Positions 9,289-17,191 of a DNA stretch of 64,000 nucleotides are shown here, in pieces (within the stretch, counting starts at the first letter, position 1; each line of letters starts with the position of its first letter). This DNA comes from Bacteroidota bacterium (GTDB lineage Bacteria > Bacteroidota > Bacteroidia > Chitinophagales > Chitinophagaceae): assembly GCA_018266575.1 (NCBI GenBank), contig JAFEAE010000017.1, positions 124,001 to 188,000 of the forward strand. Direction: 5' to 3'. Both the position numbers and the translations under genes were made by a program. The notes under the pieces were generated by a model. The model searched no databases. It worked only from the letters and a program-made list of their open reading frames with translations, and had not been told where the DNA came from.

Positions 9289-11430
9289 TTAAGCATTCAC
9301 TTTACCTTTCACTTTTGCAATCACTTCTTCAGCAATGTTATTCGGCGCAGGAGAATAGTGTGAAAATTCCATTGTGGATGTTGCACGGCCTGAAGATAAA
9401 CTACGAAGCTGTGTTACATAACCAAACATTTCACTTAACGGAACTTTTGCTTTAATAACCTGTGCGTTTGCTTTTGTATCCATTCCTTCCAGGATTCCAC
9501 GACGGCGGTTAAGGTCACCTGTAACATCACCCATATATTGATCCGGTGTGATAACTTCCACTTTCATGATCGGTTCTAATAAAACAGGTTTTGCTTTTCT
9601 TGCTGCTTCACGGAAACCTTGTTTAGCACAAAGTTCGAAAGACATCGAATCAGAGTCAACTGCGTGGAAGCTTCCGTCAAATACACGGACCTTCATATTT
9701 TCAACCGGGTAATTTGCAAGTACACCGGAATTCATCGAACTTTCAAAACCTTTCTGGATTGCCGGTACAAATTCGCGTGGGATTGATCCTCCGAAAATAT
9801 CGTTCACAAACTGATAATGCCCTTTCCCTTCTTTCAAAAATTCTTCATCTGCAGGCCCGAGTTCGAATACAATATCAGCAAATTTACCACGTCCACCCGT
9901 TTGCTTTTTCAAAACTTCCCTGTGTTCAATAGTTGCATGGAAAGCTTCTTTATAAGCAACCTGCGGAGCACCCTGATTAATTTCAACCTTAAACTCACGT
10001 TTCATGCGATCCACGATAATTTCAAGGTGAAGCTCACCCATTCCACTCAAAATCGTTTGTCCTGTTTCTTCATCAGTTTTCACACGCAATGTAGGATCTT
10101 CCTCTACCAGTTTTGCAATGGCCATTCCCATCTTATCTACGTCTGCCTGAGTTTTGGGCTCTACGGCAATAGAGATAACCGGTTCAGGGAAAGTCATACT
10201 TTCAAGAATAATCGGGTGATCTTCATTACAAAGTGTATCCCCTGTTTTTATATCTTTAAAACCAACTGCCGCACCAATATCGCCAGCTTCGATAAAATCG
10301 ATCGGATTTTGTTTGTTAGCATGCATCTGCATGATCCGTGAAATACGCTCATTCTTTCCTGTACGTGTGTTCAAAACATAAGAACCTGAATCCAAATGAC
10401 CGCTATAAGCTCTGAAGAACGCAAGGCGTCCAACAAACGGATCGGTCATAATTTTGAATGCCAATGCAGAGAAAGGTTCTTTCGCATCTGGCTTACGGGT
10501 AAGTTCTTCTCCCGTATGAGGATCTGTTCCTTTCACAGCTTCGATATCCAGCGGACCTGGTAAATAGCGAACAATTGCATCCAGTGCCGTCTGAACCCCT
10601 TTGTTTTTGAAAGATGAACCGCACATCATCGGAATGATAGAAATATCAATTGTTGCTTTTCTGATCGCTTCATGAATTTCATCTTCAGAAATGCTGTTCG
10701 GGTCTTCAAAAAACTTCTCTAACAATTTATCATCGTATTCAGCAACTGCTTCAATAAGATGTTGCCTCCACTCATCTACTTCTTCTTTCATATCATCAGG
10801 GATAGGAACTTCTTTATAGGTCATTCCTTTTGTGTCTTCATCCCAGATAATTCCTTTCATTGTAATCAGGTCAACAACCCCTTTGAAAGCATCTTCAGCG
10901 CCGATAGGAAGCTGCAACGGTACAGCTTTTGCCCCGAGCATTTCTTTCACCTGTTTCACTACATTCAAAAAATCTGCACCTGCACGGTCCATTTTATTTA
11001 CGAAACCGATGCGAGGAACTTTATAACGGTTTGCCTGGCGCCAAACAGTTTCTGATTGAGGTTCTACACCAGACACAGCGCAGAACAACGCCAATAAACC
11101 ATCGAGTACACGCAATGAACGTTCTACCTCAACGGTAAAATCCACGTGACCCGGGGTATCGATAATGTTGAATTTATATTGCTTGGTATTTGCATTTTTC
11201 TGTCCCTGCGTAGTAGGGAAATTCCAGAAACATGTTGTTGCTGCTGAAGTGATGGTGATGCCCCTCTCCTGCTCCTGGGCCATCCAATCCATGGTCGCTG
11301 CGCCATCATGCACTTCTCCAATTTTATGATTTACACCCGTATAATACAGAATACGTTCTGTAGTTGTGGTTTTACCAGCATCAATATGAGCTGCGATACC
11401 AAAGTTTCTTTGAAATCTTAAGTCTGCCAT
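9289..11430 (-). CDS. fusA: Translation elongation factor G
   Basis: EF-G, the GTPase that drives ribosomal translocation and, with RRF, recycling. The 713 residues are a normal full length. G1 is [19 protein letters not shown] near residue 14, G3 is DTPGHVDF, G4 is NKMD. Domain II ([20 protein letters not shown]), domain III ([13 protein letters not shown]) and domains IV-V with the [14 protein letters not shown] block are all present and intact. It normally forms one operon with rpsL, rpsG and rpsJ. Here it appears to be its own unit, with a promoter-like site about 150 bases upstream, the rpsG terminator before it and its own terminator after it. Confidence 0.98.
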   Translation of the reverse strand: MADLRFQRNFGIAAHIDAGKTTTTERILYYTGVNHKIGEVHDGAATMDWMAQEQERGITITSAATTCFWNFPTTQGQKNANTKQYKFNIIDTPGHVDFTVEVERSLRVLDGLLALFCAVSGVEPQSETVWRQANRYKVPRIGFVNKMDRAGADFLNVVKQVKEMLGAKAVPLQLPIGAEDAFKGVVDLITMKGIIWDEDTKGMTYKEVPIPDDMKEEVDEWRQHLIEAVAEYDDKLLEKFFEDPNSISEDEIHEAIRKATIDISIIPMMCGSSFKNKGVQTALDAIVRYLPGPLDIEAVKGTDPHTGEELTRKPDAKEPFSALAFKIMTDPFVGRLAFFRAYSGHLDSGSYVLNTRTGKNERISRIMQMHANKQNPIDFIEAGDIGAAVGFKDIKTGDTLCNEDHPIILESMTFPEPVISIAVEPKTQADVDKMGMAIAKLVEEDPTLRVKTDEETGQTILSGMGELHLEIIVDRMKREFKVEINQGAPQVAYKEAFHATIEHREVLKKQTGGRGKFADIVFELGPADEEFLKEGKGHYQFVNDIFGGSIPREFVPAIQKGFESSMNSGVLANYPVENMKVRVFDGSFHAVDSDSMSFELCAKQGFREAARKAKPVLLEPIMKVEVITPDQYMGDVTGDLNRRRGILEGMDTKANAQVIKAKVPLSEMFGYVTQLRSLSSGRATSTMEFSHYSPAPNNIAEEVIAKVKGKVNA

Positions 11431-11577
11431 TTTGTTTTATTAAAAAGTTTTAGCTGAATTATAATGTCTTGTCAGTCTTTGTTTTACCGCGGTTCTTTTC
11501 CACTATACTATAACGTTTTCCGCGGCTTTTTATGCTAACTGTTGCATTGGTATAACTCCTTCTTTAAATTCGGTGCG

Positions 11578-11585
11578 CAAAGGTA
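11578..11585 (-). promoter_or_regulatory. Bacteroidota-type -7 element for fusA, with a leader of about 140 bases
   Basis: The minus strand reads TACCTTTG, a perfect TANNTTTG match. At the -33 position (20 bases upstream) there is GGTG rather than TTTG, so only half of the promoter is canonical. A transcript from here would have a leader of about 140 bases containing two CCGCGG sites (around 11490-11525) that could pair as a short stem. The position downstream of the rpsG terminator supports independent transcription of fusA. Confidence 0.55.
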
Positions 11586-11655
11586 CTAAAATTATTCATG
11601 AAAATCACCTTGTTAATAAGATGTGTTTCTTAAATATTGATGTGCAGGAAATAAA

Positions 11656-11682
11656 AAACCTTGCAGAAAATCCGCAAGGTTT
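11656..11682 (-). terminator. Rho-independent terminator after rpsG
   Basis: The minus strand forms AAACCTTGC-(9)-GCAAGGTTT, a 9-bp perfect stem, followed by TTTATTT. It lies 22 bases past the rpsG stop codon and before the fusA promoter, so it closes the rpsL-rpsG unit. Confidence 0.85.
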
Positions 11683-11704
11683 ACTTTATTAAGGTTTTTT
11701 GAAA

Positions 11705-12172
11705 TTATACTTTAAAGTGGGCGAAAGCTTTGTTAGCTTCTGCCATACGATGCGTATCTTCTTTCTTTTTGAAAGCTCCACCTTCACCTTTGCTTGCAGA
11801 AACAATCTCATTTGCTAATTTTTCTGCCATGTTCCTTCCGTTTCTTTCCCTGCTGTAACGGATCAACCATTTCATACTAAGGGAAATCTTCCTGTCTGCA
11901 CGGACTTCAGAAGGTATCTGGAATGTAGCACCACCGATACGGCGGCTACGTACTTCAACAGCTGGTGTAACATTACTCAATGCTCTTTTCCACACATCAT
12001 AACCATTTTCACCTGTTTGTTTAGCTACTTTTTCAAGTGCATTATAAAAAATGCTGTAAGCTGTATTCTTTTTACCCTCCCACATAATGTTGTTCACAAA
12101 ACGGGTTACCAGTATATCATTGAATTTGGCATCTGGTGCAAGGGGTAATTTTTTCGCCTGCGTTTTCCTCAT
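11705..12172 (-). CDS. rpsG: 30S ribosomal protein S7
   Basis: Ribosomal protein S7, the primary 16S rRNA binder that nucleates assembly of the 30S head and touches the E-site. The 155 residues have family length. The signature [20 protein letters not shown] (about residues 26-45) and [20 protein letters not shown] (about residues 68-87) are present. It follows rpsL by 24 bases and is closed by a strong terminator, so it is the last gene of a two-gene operon here. Confidence 0.97.
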   Translation of the reverse strand: MRKTQAKKLPLAPDAKFNDILVTRFVNNIMWEGKKNTAYSIFYNALEKVAKQTGENGYDVWKRALSNVTPAVEVRSRRIGGATFQIPSEVRADRKISLSMKWLIRYSRERNGRNMAEKLANEIVSASKGEGGAFKKKEDTHRMAEANKAFAHFKV

Positions 12173-12196
12173 TGTTTGATGGAATTTCTGGTTAAA

Positions 12197-12595
12197 TTAT
12201 TTTTTAGCTGCTGGTTTGGCACCTGCTTTTTCTTTCTTTGTGCCGTATTTCGAACGGCTTTTCTTACGGTCTTTAACACCCGCTGTATCAAGGCTTCCAC
12301 GAACGATGTGGTAACGAACACCCGGTAAATCTTTCACACGTCCTCCGCGGATCAACACAATCGAGTGTTCCTGCAAGTTATGCCCTTCGCCCGGAATGTA
12401 TGCAATAACTTCAACTTTATTGGTAAGCCTTACTTTAGCTACTTTACGCAAAGCAGAGTTTGGCTTTTTGGGAGTTGTAGTGTATACACGTGTACAAACA
12501 CCCCGACGTTGCGGGCAAGCATCCAAAGCCCTGGATTTGCTCTTTGCCTTAATGATTTCTCTTCCTTTTCTAACTAATTGTTGTATAGTAGGCAT
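12197..12595 (-). CDS. rpsL: 30S ribosomal protein S12
   Basis: Ribosomal protein S12 of the decoding centre. The 132 residues contain [20 protein letters not shown], holding the conserved lysine equivalent to E. coli K42/K43, and the [18 protein letters not shown] block with the second conserved lysine. Both streptomycin-resistance positions therefore look wild type (K...K). A lysine/alanine-rich C-terminal tail ([13 protein letters not shown]) is a little longer than in E. coli, common in this phylum. It is the first gene of the rpsL-rpsG unit. Confidence 0.97.
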   Translation of the reverse strand: MPTIQQLVRKGREIIKAKSKSRALDACPQRRGVCTRVYTTTPKKPNSALRKVAKVRLTNKVEVIAYIPGEGHNLQEHSIVLIRGGRVKDLPGVRYHIVRGSLDTAGVKDRKKSRSKYGTKKEKAGAKPAAKK

Positions 12596-12622
12596 TATAA
12601 ACCTATTTTATTTTTTGGACGG

Positions 12623-12653
12623 CAAAGGTAATTTGCCTTAAGAAAATAACAAA
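12623..12653 (-). promoter_or_regulatory. Consensus Bacteroidota promoter for rpsL-rpsG
   Basis: On the minus strand there is TTTG (12650-12653), exactly 19 bases, then TACCTTTG (12623-12630). This is an exact TTTG-N19-TANNTTTG match, the strongest promoter in the window, placed 28 bases before the rpsL ATG. It is good evidence of the phylum as well as of the operon start. Confidence 0.85.
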
Positions 12654-12699
12654 ATAAAAAACCGGGATTTCTTAAAATTGTTGATAACCTGCTTTAAAG

Positions 12700-12718
12700 A
12701 ACCTGGAATTACCAGGTT
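12700..12718 (-). terminator. Hairpin downstream of ilvE
   Basis: Minus-strand AACCTGG-TAATT-CCAGGTT is a perfect 7-bp stem 8 bases beyond the ilvE stop codon. The following sequence is CTTTAAAG, a weak U-tract, so termination is likely but may be inefficient. Confidence 0.55.
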
Positions 12719-12726
12719 GATCCTCA

Positions 12727-13791
12727 TTATACTTTTACCATCCATCCGAATTTATCCGGTACGTTTCCTTCCCGGATGTCGGTTAAATTTTTCTTCAAAG
12801 CCGGGGATATTTTCCAGGTAGCAGTATCAAAATACATGTGAAAATCGCGGTAACGAAGCTCTTTAATCGGAGAAATTGTTGCTGCAGTGCCTGTTCCGAA
12901 TACTTCCAAAAAGCTACCTGCTTTATAAGCCTCGATCAATTCGTCAATACTAATCTTTCTTTCTTCAACCTTTAATCCCATTTCCTTTAAAACAGTTATA
13001 GCACTATCTCTTGTTACCCCTTCAAGAATTGTACCCTCATCAAGCGATGGGGTAATAACAGTATTGCCGATTATGAAGAACACATTCATCGTCCCTACTT
13101 CCTGCAGCCATTTATGTTCAAACGCATCAGTCCATAATACCTGGTCATATCCTTCAGCTTTTGCATCAGCAAAAGCTTTCAAACTTGCACCATAGTTGCC
13201 TGCATTTTTTGCAAAACCCACTCCACCGGGAGTGGCACGTGTATATTTTTCTTCCACGTGGATTTTCATAGGTGTGGCATAATACGGGCCAGTAGGACTA
13301 AGTAAAATGATAAACTTATATGTATCCGAAGGTTTCACCCCGATCACATTATCCGTAGCAAACATAAACGGGCGTATATATAATGAATAATCCTTTTTTG
13401 CAGGGATCCAGTTCTTATCTATTTCAATCAGGCGCCTCATTCCTTCTATAAAAATCTCTTCCGGAACAGCTGGCATTTGCATACGATCCGCAGAAATATT
13501 AAAGCGGCGGAAATTATCTTCCGGCCTGAATATAAAAGCCTCGCCATTTACATTTTTATATGCTTTGATCCCTTCAAAAATAGCTTGCCCATAATGTAAT
13601 GCAGCTATTGAAGGCTCCAGAGAAAGCGCCTGGTAAGGTTTGATTTCCGGTGTTTTCCATTCCCCATTTTCATAATCCACTTCAAGCATGTGGTCGGTAA
13701 AATATTTTCCGAAAGGGAGATTATCAAAATTGATTTCGTTGATTTTGCTTTTGCTAACTTTTGTTACACGGATGTCCATTGCAGCGATCAT
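12727..13791 (-). CDS. ilvE: Branched-chain amino acid aminotransferase
   Basis: PLP-dependent fold-type IV aminotransferase that interconverts Leu/Ile/Val and their 2-oxo acids. The 354 residues and the motif GGVGFAKNAGNYG, containing the Schiff-base lysine, place it with the longer BCAT class close to eukaryotic BCATs rather than short E. coli IlvE. The IEGVTRDS-like segment appears as LEGVTRDSAITVLKEMG. The start may be this ATG or the in-frame ATG four codons later (MDIRVTKV); nothing decides between them. It is monocistronic and faces an unrelated plus-strand gene. Its promoter holds a 20-bp perfect palindrome. Confidence 0.94.
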   Translation of the reverse strand: MIAAMDIRVTKVSKSKINEINFDNLPFGKYFTDHMLEVDYENGEWKTPEIKPYQALSLEPSIAALHYGQAIFEGIKAYKNVNGEAFIFRPEDNFRRFNISADRMQMPAVPEEIFIEGMRRLIEIDKNWIPAKKDYSLYIRPFMFATDNVIGVKPSDTYKFIILLSPTGPYYATPMKIHVEEKYTRATPGGVGFAKNAGNYGASLKAFADAKAEGYDQVLWTDAFEHKWLQEVGTMNVFFIIGNTVITPSLDEGTILEGVTRDSAITVLKEMGLKVEERKISIDELIEAYKAGSFLEVFGTGTAATISPIKELRYRDFHMYFDTATWKISPALKKNLTDIREGNVPDKFGWMVKV

Positions 13792-13850
13792 AAAAAATTA
13801 TTTTTGCTTTATAAAGAAACTAAGAATTTTACGTCTTTTAAAGGTGAGCG

Positions 13851-13881
13851 CAAATATACTAACAATTGTTAGTATTTGAAA
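13851..13881 (-). promoter_or_regulatory. Promoter-like element of ilvE
   Basis: The minus strand has TATATTTG (13851-13858), a perfect -7 TANNTTTG match, preceded after exactly 19 bases by TTTC (13878-13881), one base off the TTTG -33 element. It is about 60 bases upstream of the ilvE start. Confidence 0.6.
13856..13875. promoter_or_regulatory. 20-bp perfect palindrome, candidate operator in the ilvE promoter
   Basis: ATACTAACAATTGTTAGTAT is its own reverse complement. It overlaps the -7 element and fills most of the spacer of the ilvE promoter, where bound repressor would block polymerase. The shape fits a dimeric HTH regulator such as the TetR or MarR type. No regulator gene is adjacent. 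Its role is inferred from position and symmetry only. Confidence 0.55.
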
Positions 13882-13921
13882 CTACCATCTTGGTTAACGG
13901 TAAAAATAACAGCTAAAAGTA

Positions 13922-14428
13922 ATGAGCATTAACAAAATTGAATTGCCGGGGTTTATAATTTCTGATCTGTTCAAAAATACATTGATTGCAGAAACAGAAA
14001 TAACAAAACATGCAGCAACAGAGAATGTGTCGTACAAATCTCTCGGCAGCAACAATAAAAAAACAACTGTGATTGTGAATGAACCTGGCGTTGCATTTCT
14101 GCAGGAACCTCATTTGAATTTTATTTCAAAAATTCTGGAAGCATGTAAAATGAATATTGCAGATGTCGCTATCGTTAACCACAATACCAACCCAATAATC
14201 ATTGGGGAGTTAAAAAAACAATTGTCCCCCTCTTTCATTATACTTTTTGGAATTATACCTACTGAAATAAAACTTCCGATCAATTTTCCGCAATTCAAAC
14301 CACAGCTATATGATGGTTGCACCTATTTGTATGCACCTTCATTGAACGAATTAAACCAGGATTCGGAAGCAGGGAAATTATTAAAAAGCAAATTGTGGGT
14401 TTGCCTGCGTAAATTGTTCGAAGTATAA
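13922..14428 (+). CDS. Hypothetical protein upstream of rdgB
   Basis: I do not recognise this 168-residue protein with certainty. It has no signal peptide or membrane segment and looks like a soluble alpha/beta protein: short strands such as FIILFGIIP, and a C-terminal pattern LYAPSLNELNQD followed by LLKSKLWVCLRKLF. That ending loosely recalls the DNA polymerase III psi subunit (HolD), where a small Rossmann-like domain ends in a similar Leu-Trp helix, but this is a weak impression. It ends 9 bases before rdgB and is probably co-transcribed with it. Confidence 0.6.
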   Translation: MSINKIELPGFIISDLFKNTLIAETEITKHAATENVSYKSLGSNNKKTTVIVNEPGVAFLQEPHLNFISKILEACKMNIADVAIVNHNTNPIIIGELKKQLSPSFIILFGIIPTEIKLPINFPQFKPQLYDGCTYLYAPSLNELNQDSEAGKLLKSKLWVCLRKLFEV

Positions 14429-14437
14429 TCGTAAGAA

Positions 14438-15019
14438 ATGACCAAACTTATTTTTGCAACAAATAACCAGCATAAGGTAGATGAGATTCAATCTGCAATC
14501 GGAAACACTATTGAAGTAATAAGCTTAAAACAGGCAGGCATTGATATCGATATACCCGAACCTTATGATACATTGGAAGAAAATGCTTCCGCCAAATCAA
14601 AAACAATTCACCAGCTTACTGCAACAAATTGTTTCAGTGAAGATACTGGCCTGGAAACGGAAGCTCTCAACGGCGAGCCCGGTGTGAAGAGTGCACGTTA
14701 TGCAGGAGATGATAAATCTTTTGAAAAGAATATTAATAAATTATTATCGGAGCTAACAGGAATCAATAACCGAAATGCAAGGTTCAGGACGGTTATTTCG
14801 CTCATTTTAGATGATAAAGAATATTTGTTTGAAGGAATTTGTGAGGGGGAAATTTTACAAATACGTAAAGGCAATAAAGGATTTGGGTATGACCCTGTTT
14901 TTGTTCCATCAGGGAGTGAAAAAAGTTTTGCAGAAATGACGATGGAAGAAAAAAATACCTTCAGTCACCGGAAAAAAGCAGTTGACAAAATGATTGCGTT
15001 TCTTAAACAGTTAAAATAG
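14438..15019 (+). CDS. rdgB: XTP/dITP diphosphatase (RdgB/HAM1)
   Basis: House-cleaning pyrophosphatase that hydrolyses non-canonical purine nucleotides (ITP, dITP, XTP) to monophosphates. The 193 residues have family length. Motifs in order are FATNNQHKVDEIQ at the N-terminus for nucleotide binding, FSEDTGLETEALNGEPGVKS (about residues 66-85) with the catalytic Asp, KGFGYDPVFVP, and the final FSHRKKAVDKMI. It lies 9 bases after the hypothetical gene, and a long perfect hairpin begins at its stop codon. Confidence 0.95.
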   Translation: MTKLIFATNNQHKVDEIQSAIGNTIEVISLKQAGIDIDIPEPYDTLEENASAKSKTIHQLTATNCFSEDTGLETEALNGEPGVKSARYAGDDKSFEKNINKLLSELTGINNRNARFRTVISLILDDKEYLFEGICEGEILQIRKGNKGFGYDPVFVPSGSEKSFAEMTMEEKNTFSHRKKAVDKMIAFLKQLK

Positions 15020-15070
15020 CCGCAGATTCACAGATTGATTCAAAACAAAATCAATCTGTGAATTTGCGGC
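15019..15070. repeat. 22-bp-stem inverted repeat between rdgB and the thioesterase gene
   Basis: Left arm 15019-15040 (GCCGCAGATTCACAGATTGA plus TT) and right arm 15049-15070 are reverse complements with one G-T position, separated by 8 bases. On plus-strand RNA all 22 positions can pair (one G-U). It starts in the rdgB stop codon and ends 12 bases before the next ATG, with no U-tract after it. It resembles a dispersed palindromic repeat more than a dedicated terminator, though it could act as one. Confidence 0.7.
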
Positions 15071-15082
15071 AAATATTTCATT

Positions 15083-15514
15083 ATGGCAAGGATAAAGATT
15101 GATTTACCGGAAAACTTTCTATTCACCACAAAAATACCTGTGCGTATTACAGACCTGAATTATGGCGGGCATGTCGGGAACGATATTGTATTATCAATTA
15201 TTCATGAAGCAAGAGTGCAGTTTCTTCAGCATTATGGCTATGCCGAATTAAATTTTTCCGGTGTAGGATTGATCATGAGCGATGTAGGGATTGAATTTAG
15301 ACATGAAATATTTTATGGCGACCAGATCAAAGCTTCCGTTACAACAGGAGAATTTTCCAAAGTAGGTTTTGATATTTTTTATAAGCTTGAAAAAGAAACA
15401 TCAGAAAAAAATGTTCTTCTCGCAATTGCAAAAACGGGAATGATCTGCTATAATTACGATCTGAAAAAAATCGCTGCAGTACCAGATGACGCAAAAGCTA
15501 AGTTGATTGGTTGA
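15083..15514 (+). CDS. Acyl-CoA thioesterase, 4HBT hotdog-fold family
   Basis: Predicted cytosolic thioesterase of 143 residues, family length for the 4-hydroxybenzoyl-CoA thioesterase/YbgC-FadM type. The hotdog core is recognisable by VRITDLNYGGHVGNDIVLSI (about residues 19-38), where the Asp near the substrate pocket sits in TDLNYGGH, and by the long helix with HEARVQFLQHYG. The later strands include YGDQIKASVTTGEFSKVGFD. Substrate chain length cannot be told. It converges with aroE, ending 38 bases from its stop codon. Confidence 0.85.
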   Translation: MARIKIDLPENFLFTTKIPVRITDLNYGGHVGNDIVLSIIHEARVQFLQHYGYAELNFSGVGLIMSDVGIEFRHEIFYGDQIKASVTTGEFSKVGFDIFYKLEKETSEKNVLLAIAKTGMICYNYDLKKIAAVPDDAKAKLIG

Positions 15515-15552
15515 AACGTAATCAGAAACTAATCAACACGTCAACTTATCAA

Positions 15553-16290
15553 CTACTTTTCGTTCCAGATTCTCCAACTTTCTTCGGCTTGTAATACGAG
15601 CATCTCCAATCCATTTTCAATAACAGCACCACGCTCCCCGCCTTTTTCCAGGAAAGCAGTTTTTGCAGGATTATATATCAAATCAAAAAGATAATGATAG
15701 GAAGAGATTGCATTATAATTAATTTCAGGATAGGCATCGACGTTAGGATACATACCAACTGGTGAGGTATTAACAATTAATGTATGAGACCGCGTAATAT
15801 CATCATTCAAATCTGCATAAGCAAGGATATTACCTGAAGAGGGTTTTCTCGAAACAAGCTTATAATCTATTCCTAGTTTTCTCATCACAAATTCAACCGC
15901 TTTTGAAGCGCCGCCCGTTCCAAGTATCAATGCCTTATTATGCTGAGGTTTTAATTTCTTTTTCAATGAAGTTTCAAAACCTACAACATCTGTGTTGAAT
16001 CCAAATAATTTTCCATCAACAATTTTGATGCAGTTACATGCGTGGATCTGTTCAACCACCTCGTTTCTAAAATTCAAAAAAGGAATGACTTGTTCTTTAT
16101 ACGGAATAGTAACATTCAATCCTTCCAATTCGGGTTCAGCTTTAAGAACACTCCATAATTCTTCAATTGAAGGGATAGAAAAATTCCGGTAAGAACAATC
16201 ATGAATGTTCTCCCGATCAAATTTTTCAGTAAAATATTTTTGGGAAAATGAATGGCTCAACGGATACCCTATAAGCCCGAATTTTCTCAT
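15553..16290 (-). CDS. aroE: Shikimate dehydrogenase
   Basis: NADP-dependent reduction of 3-dehydroshikimate to shikimate in aromatic amino acid synthesis. The 245 residues are slightly short but complete. The substrate-binding domain has YPLSHSFSQKYFTEKF, with the two conserved Ser, and NVTIPYKEQVIPFL containing the catalytic Lys. The cofactor domain has the glycine loop LGTGGASKAVEF and the NADP-phosphate site near SRKPSSG, and NTSPVGMYP follows. The start codon overlaps the stop of the ComA-like gene by 4 bases, indicating translational coupling in one operon. Confidence 0.95.
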   Translation of the reverse strand: MRKFGLIGYPLSHSFSQKYFTEKFDRENIHDCSYRNFSIPSIEELWSVLKAEPELEGLNVTIPYKEQVIPFLNFRNEVVEQIHACNCIKIVDGKLFGFNTDVVGFETSLKKKLKPQHNKALILGTGGASKAVEFVMRKLGIDYKLVSRKPSSGNILAYADLNDDITRSHTLIVNTSPVGMYPNVDAYPEINYNAISSYHYLFDLIYNPAKTAFLEKGGERGAVIENGLEMLVLQAEESWRIWNEK

Positions 16291-17060
16291 TTGTGGTTTT
16301 GTTTATCAAGAAACAAATTGAATGTGTCGCCACGCAAACCGATACGCATCGCCTCCAATGCAATCACTTCGTTCGGTGCAATATTGCCGAGGTTTACGTT
16401 ACAACCTATCAATTCAATAAAATAAAGTTGCTGTGCTTTTTGCGGAGCTTCCCACAAGATTTTTTCTTCAGGGATTTGTGTGAGGATTTCCTGCACCAAA
16501 CCTTCACGCACTTCGCCGCTTCCACGATATATACCAACATTACCGGCTTCGCGTGCTTCAGCAATTACGTAAGATGCTCCTGCATTTAATTCAGCTCGCA
16601 TCAGTTCAATCCATTTATAAGGCGGAATAATATGTGCAGCATCTTTACTTCCCACCTCGCTTAATACCGTTGCATGTTTCGTCAACTTCTCAATGTACCC
16701 GCATTTTTCTGCATGAGGGATTGTGATGGATCCGTCACTCACTTCAATATAGCCGATACCATAATCTTTACAAACTGCTATATAATCATCAAACTGGTTT
16801 CTTATCAAAAATGCCTCGAACAGCGTGCCACCAAAATAAACGGGAAGATTGTATGATTGGTATATTTCAATTTTTTCACGCAGGTTAGGGGTAACAAATG
16901 AAGTACCAAAACCTAATTTAACAACATCTACATGCGGGTAAGAAACACTCAAAAAATTCTTGGCTTCTTCAATACTCAGGCCTTTATCCATCACCATTGT
17001 AATTCCATTCTTTCTCGGTTTTTGAAGGCGTTGCGGGATTTGCGAAAGTTTAAAATTCAT
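16287..17060 (-). CDS. Phosphosulfolactate synthase-like protein (ComA family)
   Basis: TIM-barrel enzyme of the ComA family, which adds sulfite to phosphoenolpyruvate to make phosphosulfolactate. The ATG at 17060 (MNFKLSQIPQRLQKPRKNGI) is preferred over the upstream in-frame ATG at 17099. The 257-residue product has the family features KPRKNGITMVMDKG, VDVVKLGFGTSFV, PVYFGGTLFEAFL and IGYIEVSDGSITIP. No other coenzyme M genes are present, so methanogen-type CoM synthesis is not implied. In Bacteroidota such genes may feed a sulfonate or sulfonolipid route, but that is inference. It overlaps aroE by 4 bases. Confidence 0.85.
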   Translation of the reverse strand: MNFKLSQIPQRLQKPRKNGITMVMDKGLSIEEAKNFLSVSYPHVDVVKLGFGTSFVTPNLREKIEIYQSYNLPVYFGGTLFEAFLIRNQFDDYIAVCKDYGIGYIEVSDGSITIPHAEKCGYIEKLTKHATVLSEVGSKDAAHIIPPYKWIELMRAELNAGASYVIAEAREAGNVGIYRGSGEVREGLVQEILTQIPEEKILWEAPQKAQQLYFIELIGCNVNLGNIAPNEVIALEAMRIGLRGDTFNLFLDKQNHK

Positions 17061-17096
17061 CCTGATAAAATTTCTTTTAGTTAAAAAGCTGACGCG

Positions 17097-17104
17097 CAAA
17101 AATA
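17097..17104 (-). promoter_or_regulatory. Bacteroidota-type -7 element for the comA-like/aroE operon
   Basis: The minus strand reads TATTTTTG, matching TANNTTTG, 36 bases before the preferred start at 17060. No good TTTG is found at -33. The position just upstream of the downstream ATG supports that start choice. Confidence 0.4.
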
Positions 17105-17191
17105 GGGAACAATTAAATACAGAATATTGTCTACAAAGCAGACAGACTAATCAATTCTTTTACTACAAGGATAAATGATCTGTAAATTGAT

